A DNA stretch of 64,000 bases from Erythrobacter sp. BLCC-B19 (GTDB lineage Bacteria > Pseudomonadota > Alphaproteobacteria > Sphingomonadales > Sphingomonadaceae). Every line of letters starts with the position of its first letter. The stretch's first letter is position 1. The DNA lies in assembly GCF_028621955.1 (NCBI RefSeq), contig NZ_CP117516.1:704001-768000 (forward strand). The letters are read 5' to 3'. The translations under genes were made by a program, and so were the position numbers. The notes beneath the pieces were generated by a model, which ran no database searches, had not been told where the DNA came from, and saw only the letters and a list, made by a program, of their open reading frames with translations. This document shows positions 34,742-43,463 of the stretch, piece after piece.

Positions 34742-36684
34742 TGAACGACCACCCCTCCTTCCAGACCGATGCCCTGATCGCCGAGGACATCGACGCCTAT
34801 CTCGAAGCGCACCAGCACAAGAGCCTGCTGCGCTTCATCACCTGCGGCAGCGTGGATGACGGCAAGTCGACCCTGATCGGGCGGCTGCTCTATGATTCCA
34901 AGATGATCTTCGAAGATCAGCTCGCCGCGCTCGAGAACGACAGCAAGCGCCACGGCACGCAGGGCGAGGAAATCGACTTCGCACTGCTGGTCGACGGCCT
35001 CGCCGCCGAGCGCGAGCAGGGGATCACGATCGACGTCGCCTATCGCTTCTTCACCACCGAAAAGCGCAAGTTCATCGTCGCCGATACGCCGGGGCACGAA
35101 CAATATACCCGCAACATGGTGACCGGCGCCTCGACCGCCGATCTCGCGGTGATCCTGATCGACGCGCGCAAGGGTGTGCTGCAACAGACCCGCCGCCATT
35201 CGTGGCTCGTCCACCTGCTCGGCATCCGTCACGTGGTGCTGGCCGTGAACAAGATGGATCTGGTCGGCTATGATAAGGCCACTTTCGACGCCATCGTCGC
35301 CGACTACCGCGCCTTTGCCGAAAGCATCGGCATCGCCGATTTCACCGCGATTCCGATTTCCGGGTTCAAGGGCGACAACATCACCGCGCTGTCGCCCAAC
35401 ACGCCGTGGTATGCGGGCCCGGCGCTGATCGCGCATCTCGAAAGCGTCGAGCTCGACAATGCTACCGAGCAGGCCCGGCCGTTCCGGATGCCGGTCCAGT
35501 GGGTCAACCGCCCCAATCTCGACTTCCGCGGCTTTGCCGGGCTGATCGCCAGCGGCACGGTGAAGGTCGGCGATGCGGTGCGGATCGTGCCTTCGGGCAA
35601 GACCAGCACGGTCAAGACCATCACCGTTATGCCAAGTGGCCGTTTCGCAAGCGAAACCGGTGGCTCCGGCAATCTCGACGAGGCTGTCGCGGGCCAGTCG
35701 GTCACCATCAGCCTCGCCGACGAGGTCGATTGCAGCCGCGGCGACGTGATTGCCGCTGCGGGCGATCCGCCGCAGGCCTCCGACCAGTTCCGCGCCACCC
35801 TGGTGTGGATGGACGAGGAGGCGCTCAAGCCCGGGCGCGGCTACTGGCTCAAGCTCGGCACGCAGATGGTCACCGCCACCGTCCAGCCGCCCGAATACGA
35901 GATCGACGTCAACAGCCGCGAACACCTTGCCGCCAAGACTCTCGGGCTCAATTCCATCGGGGTGGTCGAATTCGCCACCGACCGGCCGATCACCTTCGAG
36001 CCCTATGCCGATAATCGCCAGCTCGGCGGGTTCATCCTGATCGACAAGTTCACCAACGCCACGGTCGCGGCGGGGATGATCGCCTTCAGTCTGCGCCGGG
36101 CGGAGAACATCCACTGGCAGCCGGTGACGATCACCCGCGCGGATCATGCCGCGATGAAGAACCAGACCCCGCGGGTGCTGTGGTTCACCGGGCTTTCGGG
36201 CAGCGGCAAGTCGACCATCGCCAACGAGGTCGAAAAGCAGCTCCACCTGATGAACCGCCACACCTTCCTGCTCGACGGGGACAATGTGCGCCACGGCCTT
36301 AACCGCGATCTCGGCTTCACCGAGGCTGACCGGATCGAGAACATCCGCCGCGTCGGCGAAGTCGCGAAGCTGATGGCGGATGCGGGGCTGATCGTGCTCA
36401 CCGCCTTCATCTCGCCGTTCCGGGCCGAGCGCCGGATGGTGCGCGAGATGCTTCCGCAAGGCGAGTTCATCGAGATCTTCGTCGACACGCCGCTCGACGT
36501 CGCCGAGGCGCGCGACGTCAAGGGACTGTACAAGAAGGCGCGCAGCGGCCAGCTCAGCAACTTCACCGGGATCGACAGCCCCTACGAGGCGCCCGAGAAC
36601 CCGGAGATCCGCGTCAACACCGTGGACATGAGCCCGCAGGAAGCCGCACGCTACATCATCGAGCGGATCCTGCCGCTCAAGTAA
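34741..36684 (+). CDS. cysNC: Bifunctional sulfate adenylyltransferase subunit 1 / adenylylsulfate kinase
   Basis: The protein has 647 residues. The N-terminal CysN GTPase has [19 protein letters not shown] (P-loop), [17 protein letters not shown] and NKMDLVG, with an EF-Tu-like barrel after it. The C-terminal CysC kinase begins near residue 475 with [19 protein letters not shown], then [15 protein letters not shown] and [20 protein letters not shown]. The fused form makes PAPS directly from sulfate and ATP. It starts at ATG 34741 within the cysD stop (TGATG). PAPS is needed by the sulfotransferases at 1695-2525 and 54274-55182. Confidence 0.97.
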   Translation: MNDHPSFQTDALIAEDIDAYLEAHQHKSLLRFITCGSVDDGKSTLIGRLLYDSKMIFEDQLAALENDSKRHGTQGEEIDFALLVDGLAAEREQGITIDVAYRFFTTEKRKFIVADTPGHEQYTRNMVTGASTADLAVILIDARKGVLQQTRRHSWLVHLLGIRHVVLAVNKMDLVGYDKATFDAIVADYRAFAESIGIADFTAIPISGFKGDNITALSPNTPWYAGPALIAHLESVELDNATEQARPFRMPVQWVNRPNLDFRGFAGLIASGTVKVGDAVRIVPSGKTSTVKTITVMPSGRFASETGGSGNLDEAVAGQSVTISLADEVDCSRGDVIAAAGDPPQASDQFRATLVWMDEEALKPGRGYWLKLGTQMVTATVQPPEYEIDVNSREHLAAKTLGLNSIGVVEFATDRPITFEPYADNRQLGGFILIDKFTNATVAAGMIAFSLRRAENIHWQPVTITRADHAAMKNQTPRVLWFTGLSGSGKSTIANEVEKQLHLMNRHTFLLDGDNVRHGLNRDLGFTEADRIENIRRVGEVAKLMADAGLIVLTAFISPFRAERRMVREMLPQGEFIEIFVDTPLDVAEARDVKGLYKKARSGQLSNFTGIDSPYEAPENPEIRVNTVDMSPQEAARYIIERILPLK

Positions 36685-36705
36685 CCATTCAAGGGGGGCC
36701 TTGCG

Positions 36706-36972
36706 ATGTTTGTTTTCCGTGGCCGCGAGGCCCATAGCCGGTCGCTGGCCAAGGCGTTGAGCTGGCGGATTCTCGGCAGCATCGACACCTTCCTGCTGAG
36801 CTGGCTGTTCACCCGCTCGGCCAAGGCGGCAGGCGCGATCGCGATTACCGAGGTGCTGACCAAGATGGTGCTCTACTATTTCCACGAACGCGCGTGGAGC
36901 TCGGTGCGCTGGGGCGTGCGCAGCGATCAACCCGAAGCGCCCGGCGAACTCCGGGAAGAGCCCGCGCTATGA
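36706..36972 (+). CDS. DUF2061 small membrane protein
   Basis: The protein has 88 residues. SRSLAKALSWRILGSIDTF followed by a TM stretch is the DUF2061 signature; TEVLTKMVLYYFHERAW is its second half. There are two TM segments. The function is unknown, but DUF2061 genes are often seen with cysNC and cysQ, sometimes fused to adenylylsulfate-related genes, so a link to sulfate use is plausible. It starts 21 bases after cysNC and overlaps cysQ as ATGA. Confidence 0.88.
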   Translation: MFVFRGREAHSRSLAKALSWRILGSIDTFLLSWLFTRSAKAAGAIAITEVLTKMVLYYFHERAWSSVRWGVRSDQPEAPGELREEPAL

Positions 36973-37715
36973 CCGATGCCGAACTGGCCGCCCACCTCGC
37001 CGAAGCGGCGGGACGCCTGCTCCTCGCGGTGCGGGACAGCGCGATGTTCACCGGCAAGGCGCTTGGCCATGCCGGGGACGCCACCGCCAACCAGTTCCTG
37101 TGCCACGCCCTGCGCCATCAGCGCCCCGATGACGGGCTATTGTCGGAAGAGGAAAAGGACAATCCCGTCCGCCTCGCCAAGAGCCGGGTGTGGATCGTCG
37201 ATCCGGTGGACGGCACGCGCGAATATGGCGAGGAGCGCGCCGACTGGGCAGTCCATATCGCGCTCGCGGTTGACGGCGTCGCCAGCGTCGGCGCGGTCGC
37301 CCTGCCCGGTCTCGACGGCGGCATCGTGCTGCGTTCCGACCAGCCGCAACCGCTCCCGGCGATGGCCGCGCGCCCGCGCTTTCTCGTCAGCCGCACCCGT
37401 CCCGCGCCCGAGGCCGAGGCGGTTGCGGCGGCGCTCGGCGGAGAGCTGGTGCCGATGGGCAGCGCCGGGGCCAAGGCGATGGCCGTGGTGCGCGGCGAGG
37501 CCGAAGTCTATCTCCACTCCGGTGGTCAATATGAATGGGACAGCTGCGCGCCCGCCGCAGTCGCCGCTGCACATGGCCTGCACTGTTCGCGCATCGACGG
37601 CAGCGCGCTGATCTACAATTGCTCCGACACCTATATGCCAGACCTCCTGATCTGCCGCCCGGAATGGGTCGAAAAGGTGCTGGCGGAAGTCGCCCGGTTC
37701 GCACCGGTGGAATAG
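36969..37715 (+). CDS. cysQ: 3'(2'),5'-bisphosphate nucleotidase
   Basis: The protein has 248 residues of the inositol-monophosphatase superfamily. The metal-binding motif is VWIVDPVDGTREYGE, an upstream acidic LLSEEEKD provides another ligand, and the C-terminal WDSCAPAAV(A) motif completes the site. CysQ hydrolyses PAP, the by-product of sulfotransferase reactions, to AMP. Its place at the end of cysD-cysNC-DUF2061 supports a self-contained sulfation supply unit. An inositol phosphatase activity is a theoretical alternative of interest, given the inositol genes at 13 kb. ATG 36969 overlaps the previous stop. Confidence 0.9.
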   Translation: MTDAELAAHLAEAAGRLLLAVRDSAMFTGKALGHAGDATANQFLCHALRHQRPDDGLLSEEEKDNPVRLAKSRVWIVDPVDGTREYGEERADWAVHIALAVDGVASVGAVALPGLDGGIVLRSDQPQPLPAMAARPRFLVSRTRPAPEAEAVAAALGGELVPMGSAGAKAMAVVRGEAEVYLHSGGQYEWDSCAPAAVAAAHGLHCSRIDGSALIYNCSDTYMPDLLICRPEWVEKVLAEVARFAPVE

Positions 37716-37730
37716 GCGCTAGCGCTTTTT
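37716..37730 (+). terminator. Terminator candidate after cysQ
   Basis: The palindrome GCGCTAGCGC immediately after the cysQ stop codon is followed by five T residues. The stem is short and must open to form a loop, so termination may be weak. It separates the sulfation genes from ugd. Confidence 0.4.
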
Positions 37731-37776
37731 CTGCGAGTGTGCTTACCGCTCCCCATTCTCGCGAAGGACGGATTTC

Positions 37777-39087
37777 ATGAAGATTGCGATGGTAGGTTCG
37801 GGCTATGTCGGCCTCGTGTCGGGCGCGTGTTTTGCCGATTTCGGGCATGATGTGGTGTGCATCGACAAGGATCAGGGCAAGATCGACCGCCTGCACGCCG
37901 GGATCATGCCGATCTACGAACCCGGTCTCGACGCGCTGGTGGAAAGCAACGTCAAGGCCGGGCGGCTCGCCTTCACCACTTCGCTGGCCGAGGGCATCAA
38001 GGGTGCCGACGCGATCTTCATCGCGGTCGGCACGCCGAGCCGCCGGGGCGATGGGCACGCCGACCTCACCTTCGTCTACGAAGTCGCGCGCGAAGTGGGC
38101 GAGAGCCTGGCGGGTGATGCCGTCGTCGTCACCAAGTCGACCGTCCCCGTCGGCACCGGCGACGAGGTGGAACGAATCATCAAGGAGACCGGCACGGCGC
38201 ATAAGGTCTCGGTCGTCTCCAACCCCGAATTCCTGCGCGAAGGCGCGGCGATCGGCGATTTCAAGCGCCCCGACCGCATCGTCATCGGCGCCGAGGACGA
38301 TTTCGGCCGCGAGGTGATGCGTGAGGTCTATCGCCCGCTGTTCCTCAACGAATCCCCGATCCTCTTCACCAGCCGCCGCACCAGCGAGCTGATCAAGTAT
38401 GCGGCCAACGCCTTCCTCGCGACCAAGATCACCTTCATCAACGAAATGGCCGATCTGTGCGAGAAGGTCGGCGCCAACGTGCAGGACGTCAGCCGCGGGA
38501 TCGGGATGGATGGCCGGATCGGCTCGAAGTTCCTGCACGCCGGGCCGGGCTATGGCGGCTCGTGCTTCCCCAAGGACACGCTCGCGCTGCTCAAGACCGC
38601 CGAGGATTACGACAGCCCGACCCGGATCGTGGAAGCCGTGGTCAAGGTCAACGACACCCGCAAGCGCGCGATGGGCCGCAAGGTGGTCGATGCGCTCGGC
38701 GGGATGGAGGCGGCGCGCGGCAAGAAGGCGGCGCTGCTCGGCCTCACCTTCAAGCCCAACACCGACGACATGCGTGACAGCCCGGCGATCGCGGTCGCGC
38801 AGACGCTGATGGACGCGGGCGTGGCGGTTGCGGCCTATGACCCCGAGGGCATGGAACAGGCCCGCCCGCTGCTGCCGCAGGTGACCATGTGCGAGAGCGC
38901 CTACGAAGCGATCACCGGCGCGGACGTCGTCGTGATCGTGACCGAATGGGACGCCTTCCGCGCGCTCGACCTCCGCCGCGTCAAGGAACTCGCCAAGGCG
39001 CCGGTCATGGTCGACCTCAGGAACGTCTACAAGCCCGAAGACATGCGCGCCGCCGGGTTCGAATACACGAGCGTCGGGCGGGCCTGA
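37777..39087 (+). CDS. ugd: UDP-glucose 6-dehydrogenase
   Basis: The protein has 436 residues. It has the N-terminal NAD site IAMVGSGYVGLVSGACFADF, VGTPSRRGDGHADLT, then KSTVPVGTGDEV, EFLREGAAIGDF and the catalytic GGSCFPKDT with Cys263. It oxidises UDP-glucose to UDP-glucuronate in two steps. The C-terminal part (FKPNTDDMRDSPAIAV) fits UGD rather than ManNAc dehydrogenase. A GAAGGACGG precedes ATG 37777. It supplies acidic sugar donor for the polysaccharides. The following gene pair encodes a split glycosyltransferase that often uses UDP-glucuronate. Confidence 0.95.
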   Translation: MKIAMVGSGYVGLVSGACFADFGHDVVCIDKDQGKIDRLHAGIMPIYEPGLDALVESNVKAGRLAFTTSLAEGIKGADAIFIAVGTPSRRGDGHADLTFVYEVAREVGESLAGDAVVVTKSTVPVGTGDEVERIIKETGTAHKVSVVSNPEFLREGAAIGDFKRPDRIVIGAEDDFGREVMREVYRPLFLNESPILFTSRRTSELIKYAANAFLATKITFINEMADLCEKVGANVQDVSRGIGMDGRIGSKFLHAGPGYGGSCFPKDTLALLKTAEDYDSPTRIVEAVVKVNDTRKRAMGRKVVDALGGMEAARGKKAALLGLTFKPNTDDMRDSPAIAVAQTLMDAGVAVAAYDPEGMEQARPLLPQVTMCESAYEAITGADVVVIVTEWDAFRALDLRRVKELAKAPVMVDLRNVYKPEDMRAAGFEYTSVGRA

Positions 39088-39183
39088 CCCGGCCAAGCGC
39101 CCGCCGCGATTGACAGCGTGTGCCTCTTGTCAGAAGGGGTGCAGCAGACAATTGTGCACTGCAGCGAATGGGGACGCCCGTAC

Positions 39184-39642
39184 ATGGGGAATGACCGGAT
39201 CAGAGTGCTCGCGGCCGCATCGGGCGGAGGGCACTGGGAGCAGCTGATGCTGCTGCGCCCGACGCTGACGCAATATGACATCCGTTTCGCCACCACCGAG
39301 CCCGCCGTCGCTGCACAGCATGGCATCACCGCAGTCGAAAGCCTGCCGGACTGCAACCAGAACAAGCCGATCGAGTCCGCTCTGTGCGCGGTGAAGGCGC
39401 TGTGGATCGTGCTCAAGCACCGGCCCCGCGTGATCCTCTCCACCGGCGCTGCCCCCGGCTTCTTCTGCATCCTTGCCGGAAGGCTGATCGGCGCGCGCAC
39501 GCTGTGGATCGATTCCGTCGCCAATGGCGAGGAACTGTCGATGTGCGGCAAGCTGTCCAAGCGTTTCGCGCATGAATGCTGGACGCAGTGGGAACACCTC
39601 GCCGGGCCGGATCGCCCGCGCTATCACGGAGCGGTGCTGTGA
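39184..39642 (+). CDS. Alg14/PssD-like glycosyltransferase membrane subunit
   Basis: The protein has 152 residues. The start IRVLAAASGGGHWEQLMLLR is the typical Alg14 glycine-rich motif, and RPRVILSTGAAPGFFCILAG followed by ARTLWIDSVANGEELSM matches PssD/EpsE. Alg14-type subunits anchor the catalytic Alg13-type subunit to the membrane and bind the acceptor lipid. ATG 39184 is chosen, while a TTG/GTG start up to 39118 remains possible. It overlaps the next gene as GTGA. In rhizobia the PssD-PssE pair is a glucuronosyltransferase. The adjoining ugd gene fits that. Confidence 0.85.
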   Translation: MGNDRIRVLAAASGGGHWEQLMLLRPTLTQYDIRFATTEPAVAAQHGITAVESLPDCNQNKPIESALCAVKALWIVLKHRPRVILSTGAAPGFFCILAGRLIGARTLWIDSVANGEELSMCGKLSKRFAHECWTQWEHLAGPDRPRYHGAVL

Positions 39643-40112
39643 TCATCGTCACGGTCGGGATGCAATTGGGCTTTGACCGGCTTATCGAAGCGATGGACGC
39701 ACTCGCCCCGCGGCTCGGGATGCCGGTGATCGCGCAGACCGGCAAGGGCAGCTATGCCCCGCGCAACATGGAAGCACGGGTGAAGATCGCGCCTTCCGAA
39801 TTCGAAACGCTGGTGGGCGAGGCGCGGCTGATAGTCGCCCATGCCGGGATCGGGACGGTGCTGACCGCCGCACGCTGCCAGAAGCCGATCCTGCTGATGC
39901 CGCGCCGCGCCGATCTGGGCGAGCACCGCAATGATCACCAGATGGCGACAGTCGGCAAGCTCGCGGGCCGCCCCGGCATTGTGGTGGCCGCTGACGAAAG
40001 CGAGCTGGAAGCGCGCATCGCCGAAGGCCTGGCGCTGACCGATTGGACCGCCGTCCAATCCCCGACCGCGCGCCAGCTGCATCAGGCGCTGGCGGCCTTC
40101 ATCGAGGCCTGA
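39639..40112 (+). CDS. Alg13/PssE-like glycosyltransferase catalytic subunit
   Basis: The protein has 157 residues. IIVTVGMQLGFDRLIEAMD is the Alg13 N-terminus, in which Thr-Val-Gly is constant. The nucleotide-sugar site is LIVAHAGIGTVLTAARCQKP, followed by PILLMPRRADLGEHRNDHQ, as in GT28 C-terminal domains. It pairs with the preceding Alg14-like protein to form one functional enzyme. The GTG start at 39639 overlaps the previous stop. A hairpin follows directly after the stop codon, so the ugd-pssDE unit probably ends here. Confidence 0.87.
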   Translation: MIIVTVGMQLGFDRLIEAMDALAPRLGMPVIAQTGKGSYAPRNMEARVKIAPSEFETLVGEARLIVAHAGIGTVLTAARCQKPILLMPRRADLGEHRNDHQMATVGKLAGRPGIVVAADESELEARIAEGLALTDWTAVQSPTARQLHQALAAFIEA

Positions 40113-40114
40113 CC

Positions 40115-40130
40115 GGCCTGACACCAGGCC
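40115..40130 (+). terminator. Hairpin immediately after the PssE-like gene
   Basis: GGCCTG-ACAC-CAGGCC is a perfect 6-base stem with a 4-base loop, starting 2 bases after the stop codon. No T-run follows, so it may be a Rho-assisted stop or an mRNA-stabilising hairpin. Confidence 0.4.
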
Positions 40131-40140
40131 ACCCATGGTG

Positions 40141-40168
40141 AAAATCGCAGCAAGCCTAACGCGATTTT
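40141..40168. promoter_or_regulatory. Inverted repeat upstream of wecC
   Basis: AAAATCGC (40141-40148) and GCGATTTT (40161-40168) form a perfect 8-base inverted repeat with a 12-base centre, 48 bases before the wecC start. It could act as a terminator for the upstream unit (the stem ends in T residues) or as an operator for wecC-wecB. Confidence 0.45.
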
Positions 40169-40216
40169 AAGGGCTTTGCGGCCATCTGACCGGCAGACGA
40201 CCGGGACAGATTTCGC

Positions 40217-41521
40217 ATGAACGCTCCTTTCGATGCCACCGCTGCGCTCGGGCGCAAGGCTCTGGCCCACCCTGCCCCCGACCATCAGGTCGCGGTGATC
40301 GGGCTGGGCTATATCGGCCTGCCGACGGCGGCCCTGCTCGCTTCCTATGGCTGGAGCGTGTGCGGGGTCGATGTCTCGCCCAAGGTGGTCGAGACGGTGA
40401 ATGCGGGCGGCGTGCACATCGAGGAGCGCGATCTCGACAAGCTGGTGCATGACGCGATCACCGCGCAAACGCTGGTCGCCTCGACCGAGGTGCCCACCGC
40501 CAGCTTCTACATGATCGCCGTGCCGACCCCGCTGGGGCCGGACAATGCGCCCGACATTACCTATGTCGAGGCCGCCGCGCGCGCGATCGCTCCCAAGATC
40601 CTCCCCGGTGCCTGCGTGATCGTCGAAAGCACCTCGCCGGTCGGCACCACCGAACGGGTCGCCCAGATCATCAGCGAACTGCGCCCCGACATCGTGGTGC
40701 CGCGCGACGGCTGCGCTGACGATGCCGACATTGCGCTGGCCTATTGTCCCGAACGCGTGCTGCCGGGCCGGATCGTCAACGAGCTGGTGCACAATGACCG
40801 CGTGATCGGCGGCGTCACCCCGGCCTGTGCCGAGCGCGCGGCGGTGCTCTATACCTCGTTCGTGAAGGGCGACTGCCTCTACACCACGGCCCGTGTGGCC
40901 GAGACAGTGAAGCTGGTCGAAAACAGCTTCCGCGACGTCAATATTGCCTTTGCGAACGAGCTCTCGATGATCGCCGATGTGATCGGGGTGGATGTATGGG
41001 AGGTGATCCGCCTCGCCAACCGTCACCCGCGCGTCAACATCCTCCAGCCCGGCCCCGGTGTGGGCGGGCATTGCATCGCGGTCGACCCGTGGTTTCTGGT
41101 CGCGGGCGCTCCGGCGGCAGCCCGGCTTGTGCGGACGGCGCGCGAGGTCAATGACCACAAGGCGGTGCACACCGAAGGCAAGATCCGCGCGCTGCTCGAT
41201 GCCGCGCCCGCGGGCAAGGTCGCGCTGCTCGGCCTCGCCTTCAAGCCCGACATCGACGACTTCCGCGAAAGCCCGGCGCTCGAAATCGCCGAAGCCCTTT
41301 CCCACACGCATGGGGATCGGATACTGGTGGTCGAGCCCTTCACCGATGAGCTGCCGGCCGCCTTTGCGGGCACCGGGGCTGAGCTGGTGACGCTTGACGC
41401 AGGGCTGCGGCAGGCGGAGATTGTGGTGGTGCTGGTCGATCACACTGCGTTCAAACATCTCTCGCCGGTCGATCTGGCAGGCAAGCTGGTGTTCGACACG
41501 CGGGGTATGCTGCGGCGATGA
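40217..41521 (+). CDS. wecC: UDP-N-acetyl-D-mannosamine dehydrogenase
   Basis: The protein has 434 residues. The NAD motif VAVIGLGYIGLPTAALLASY (with the I-G-L-P variant of the WecC group) is followed by IAVPTPLGPDNAPDI, ESTSPVGTTERVA, CPERVLPGRIVNELV and GPGVGGHCIAVDPWFL, with catalytic Cys near 286. GHCIAVDPWFL separates it from UGD (GGSCFPKD). It oxidises UDP-ManNAc to UDP-ManNAcA. ATG 40217 follows the inverted repeat. The stop overlaps wecB as ATGA, so epimerase and dehydrogenase form one unit supplying aminouronic acid. Confidence 0.95.
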   Translation: MNAPFDATAALGRKALAHPAPDHQVAVIGLGYIGLPTAALLASYGWSVCGVDVSPKVVETVNAGGVHIEERDLDKLVHDAITAQTLVASTEVPTASFYMIAVPTPLGPDNAPDITYVEAAARAIAPKILPGACVIVESTSPVGTTERVAQIISELRPDIVVPRDGCADDADIALAYCPERVLPGRIVNELVHNDRVIGGVTPACAERAAVLYTSFVKGDCLYTTARVAETVKLVENSFRDVNIAFANELSMIADVIGVDVWEVIRLANRHPRVNILQPGPGVGGHCIAVDPWFLVAGAPAAARLVRTAREVNDHKAVHTEGKIRALLDAAPAGKVALLGLAFKPDIDDFRESPALEIAEALSHTHGDRILVVEPFTDELPAAFAGTGAELVTLDAGLRQAEIVVVLVDHTAFKHLSPVDLAGKLVFDTRGMLRR

Positions 41522-42654
41522 CATCCAGCAGCGGGTTGCCCCGCATCGTCGTGACCTTCGGCACGCGGCCCGAAGCGATCAAGATGTTCCCGGTGGTTGC
41601 CGCCTTGCGCGAAACCGGTCGGTTTGACGTCAAGGTGGTGGTGACCGCGCAGCACCGCGACCTGCTCGATTCGGTGCTGGCTCTGGCCGGGCTGGTGCCG
41701 GACGTCGACCTCGATCTGATGCAGCCCGATCAGTCGCTCGATGCGCTCTCTACGCGCCTCTTGTCGCGTTTTGGCGCGGTCTTGGACGAACTTTCGCCTG
41801 ATCGTGTGCTGGTTCACGGCGATACCTTGACCACGATGATGGCCTCGCTGGCGTGCTATTTCCGCCGGATTCCGGTCGGCCATGTCGAGGCGGGATTGCG
41901 CAGTGGAGATATCTACTCGCCCTGGCCCGAGGAGGTGAACCGCAAGGTCACCGGCGTGATCGCCGATCTCAACTTCGCGCCGACCGAGACCGCGGCGGCG
42001 GCGTTACGTGCTGAAAACGTTGCCGAAAGCGCGATCCATGTGACGGGCAATACCGTGATCGACGCCCTGCTGTTTGCCAAGGACAAGATCGCCGCCAACC
42101 CCGCACTCGCCCCCGCGATCGCCCCCTTGCGCGCGCGCTTTGCCGGTCGGCGCATTATCGCGGTCACAGCCCACCGGCGAGAGAACTTCGGCGCAGGAAT
42201 GGCGGAAATTGCCAAGGGTTTACAGATTCTTGCTTCCCGGGATGATGTAGCGATCATCTACCCGCTCCACCCCAATCCCAACGTCGGCGGCGTGATGCGC
42301 CCGGCTCTTGCGGGGTTCGACAACATCGCGCTCATCGAACCGCTCGATTATCTCGATTTCGTGGCAATGATGGAGGCCTGCGATCTGATCCTGACCGATA
42401 GCGGCGGGATTCAGGAGGAAGCCCCCAGCCTCGGCAAGCCGGTGCTGGTCATGCGCGACACGACCGAGCGCCCCGAAGGCGTGGCCGCCGGAACCGCGCG
42501 GCTGGTGGGCGCCGATGGGTCTGTTATCGCACGAGAAACGGCTCATCTGCTCGACAATGCCGGAGCCTACGAGGCAATGGCACGCGCGCACAATCCCTAC
42601 GGCGATGGCACCGCCAGCCGCCGCATCGCCGCCATCCTCGCAGGGGCCGGCTAG
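41518..42654 (+). CDS. wecB: UDP-N-acetylglucosamine 2-epimerase (non-hydrolysing)
   Basis: The protein has 378 residues. VVTFGTRPEAIKMFPVVAAL, VTAQHRDLLDSVL, HGDTLTTMMASLACYF, VGHVEAGLRSGDIYSPWPEE and ILTDSGGIQEEAPSLGKP (followed by the RDTTERPEG motif) are the complete set of WecB signatures. It makes UDP-ManNAc for the WecC enzyme encoded just before it. The stop codon overlaps by 3 bases with the convergent small membrane protein gene, leaving no terminator between them. Confidence 0.96.
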   Translation: MTSSSGLPRIVVTFGTRPEAIKMFPVVAALRETGRFDVKVVVTAQHRDLLDSVLALAGLVPDVDLDLMQPDQSLDALSTRLLSRFGAVLDELSPDRVLVHGDTLTTMMASLACYFRRIPVGHVEAGLRSGDIYSPWPEEVNRKVTGVIADLNFAPTETAAAALRAENVAESAIHVTGNTVIDALLFAKDKIAANPALAPAIAPLRARFAGRRIIAVTAHRRENFGAGMAEIAKGLQILASRDDVAIIYPLHPNPNVGGVMRPALAGFDNIALIEPLDYLDFVAMMEACDLILTDSGGIQEEAPSLGKPVLVMRDTTERPEGVAAGTARLVGADGSVIARETAHLLDNAGAYEAMARAHNPYGDGTASRRIAAILAGAG

Positions 42655-43196
42655 GGGCGGGCGCGCACCAGCCGGATATAGCCGAGCGCCGCGAGCAGAA
42701 CGACCAGGCTCGATCCGAGATCGACCACCCAGTTGAGTTTGAGAACCCCATACAGCAACGCATCAATCGCGTGCAGCGACGTCAGCCGAAGCACGATCAG
42801 GAAGCTCATCGCGAGGCTCGCCAGAATGGCGGCGAACACCATGACATTGCGCCTCCCCCGCAAGCTTCGACCCCACCGGTAGAGCAGGACGCTCCCCGCA
42901 CCGGCTGCGATGAACAGAATCGACACGACGATCGGCCCCTGAATGCTGCGGCGTTCGCGATAGGAGCCGGAGGCCCGCAGGGTATCCCGGATATGATCGC
43001 GCACGAGTTCCTCCACTGCCAGCAAGCGCAGCACGATCAGCACCGCAAAAAAGACCGCCAGCAGGAGCCACCAGCGCGTGTGGGATGGTTGCTGGCGATT
43101 CTGCCCTGCGACGATTGCTGCGGCGGTGCAGGCCAGCAACACGAGAAGGTAGAACCCGCTGGCAGCAACGGCGAGCAGCGATGGGGTTGTGGTCAT
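42651..43196 (-). CDS. Small polytopic membrane protein of unknown function
   Basis: The protein has 181 residues with about five predicted TM segments (residues 8-30, 42-60, 88-106, 117-136, 155-174) and a basic loop YRERRS between the second and third. No enzyme motif is visible. ATG 43196 has AGGAAC upstream; the longer frame to 43451 is not convincing. It is divergent from the Wza-type gene across 267 bases and tail-to-tail with wecB. Its place at the border of the export operon suggests a role in polysaccharide assembly or membrane organisation, which is unproven. Confidence 0.7.
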   Translation of the reverse strand: MTTTPSLLAVAASGFYLLVLLACTAAAIVAGQNRQQPSHTRWWLLLAVFFAVLIVLRLLAVEELVRDHIRDTLRASGSYRERRSIQGPIVVSILFIAAGAGSVLLYRWGRSLRGRRNVMVFAAILASLAMSFLIVLRLTSLHAIDALLYGVLKLNWVVDLGSSLVVLLAALGYIRLVRARP

Positions 43197-43405
43197 CGAC
43201 GTTCCTGTCAATTCCTGCAGAGCGGCACCCTCTTGCGCGGGCCGGGAAACCGGTTCCGCACGGTGGCTCCATGATTGGCGCGGGCATCCATGAAGCCTTC
43301 GAATCCGGACTTCAAGGCGCATCCCTCGCATGGCGCGCGGTGGCGCCTGAGAGTGGGCAGATGACGTAGCGTCGCGGGCGCATTCAGGCCCACGCGGAAC
43401 GCAAT

Positions 43406-43418
43406 CCTGTTGCACTGC
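43406..43418 (+). promoter_or_regulatory. Promoter-proximal motif CCTGTTGCACTGC
   Basis: The 13-mer occurs in inverse orientation upstream of cysD. It overlaps a -35-like TTGCAC, with TATAAG 15 bases further on as a possible -10. It lies 46 bases before the GTG start of the Wza-type gene, in an otherwise empty gap of 267 bases. Confidence 0.35.
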
Positions 43419-43463
43419 GGTATTCCTACGTATAAGCCACGCTGCGCTCAAAGGGAGGATAAC

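Noticed and set aside
34585..36930. Minus-strand open frame of about 780 codons
   Set aside because: It is antisense to cysNC, whose motifs are complete. No recognised domain appears in the antisense protein.
36969..37715. CysQ as the inositol monophosphatase of the inositol lipid pathway
   Set aside because: The superfamily fits, but the operon context with cysD-cysNC makes PAP hydrolysis much more likely.
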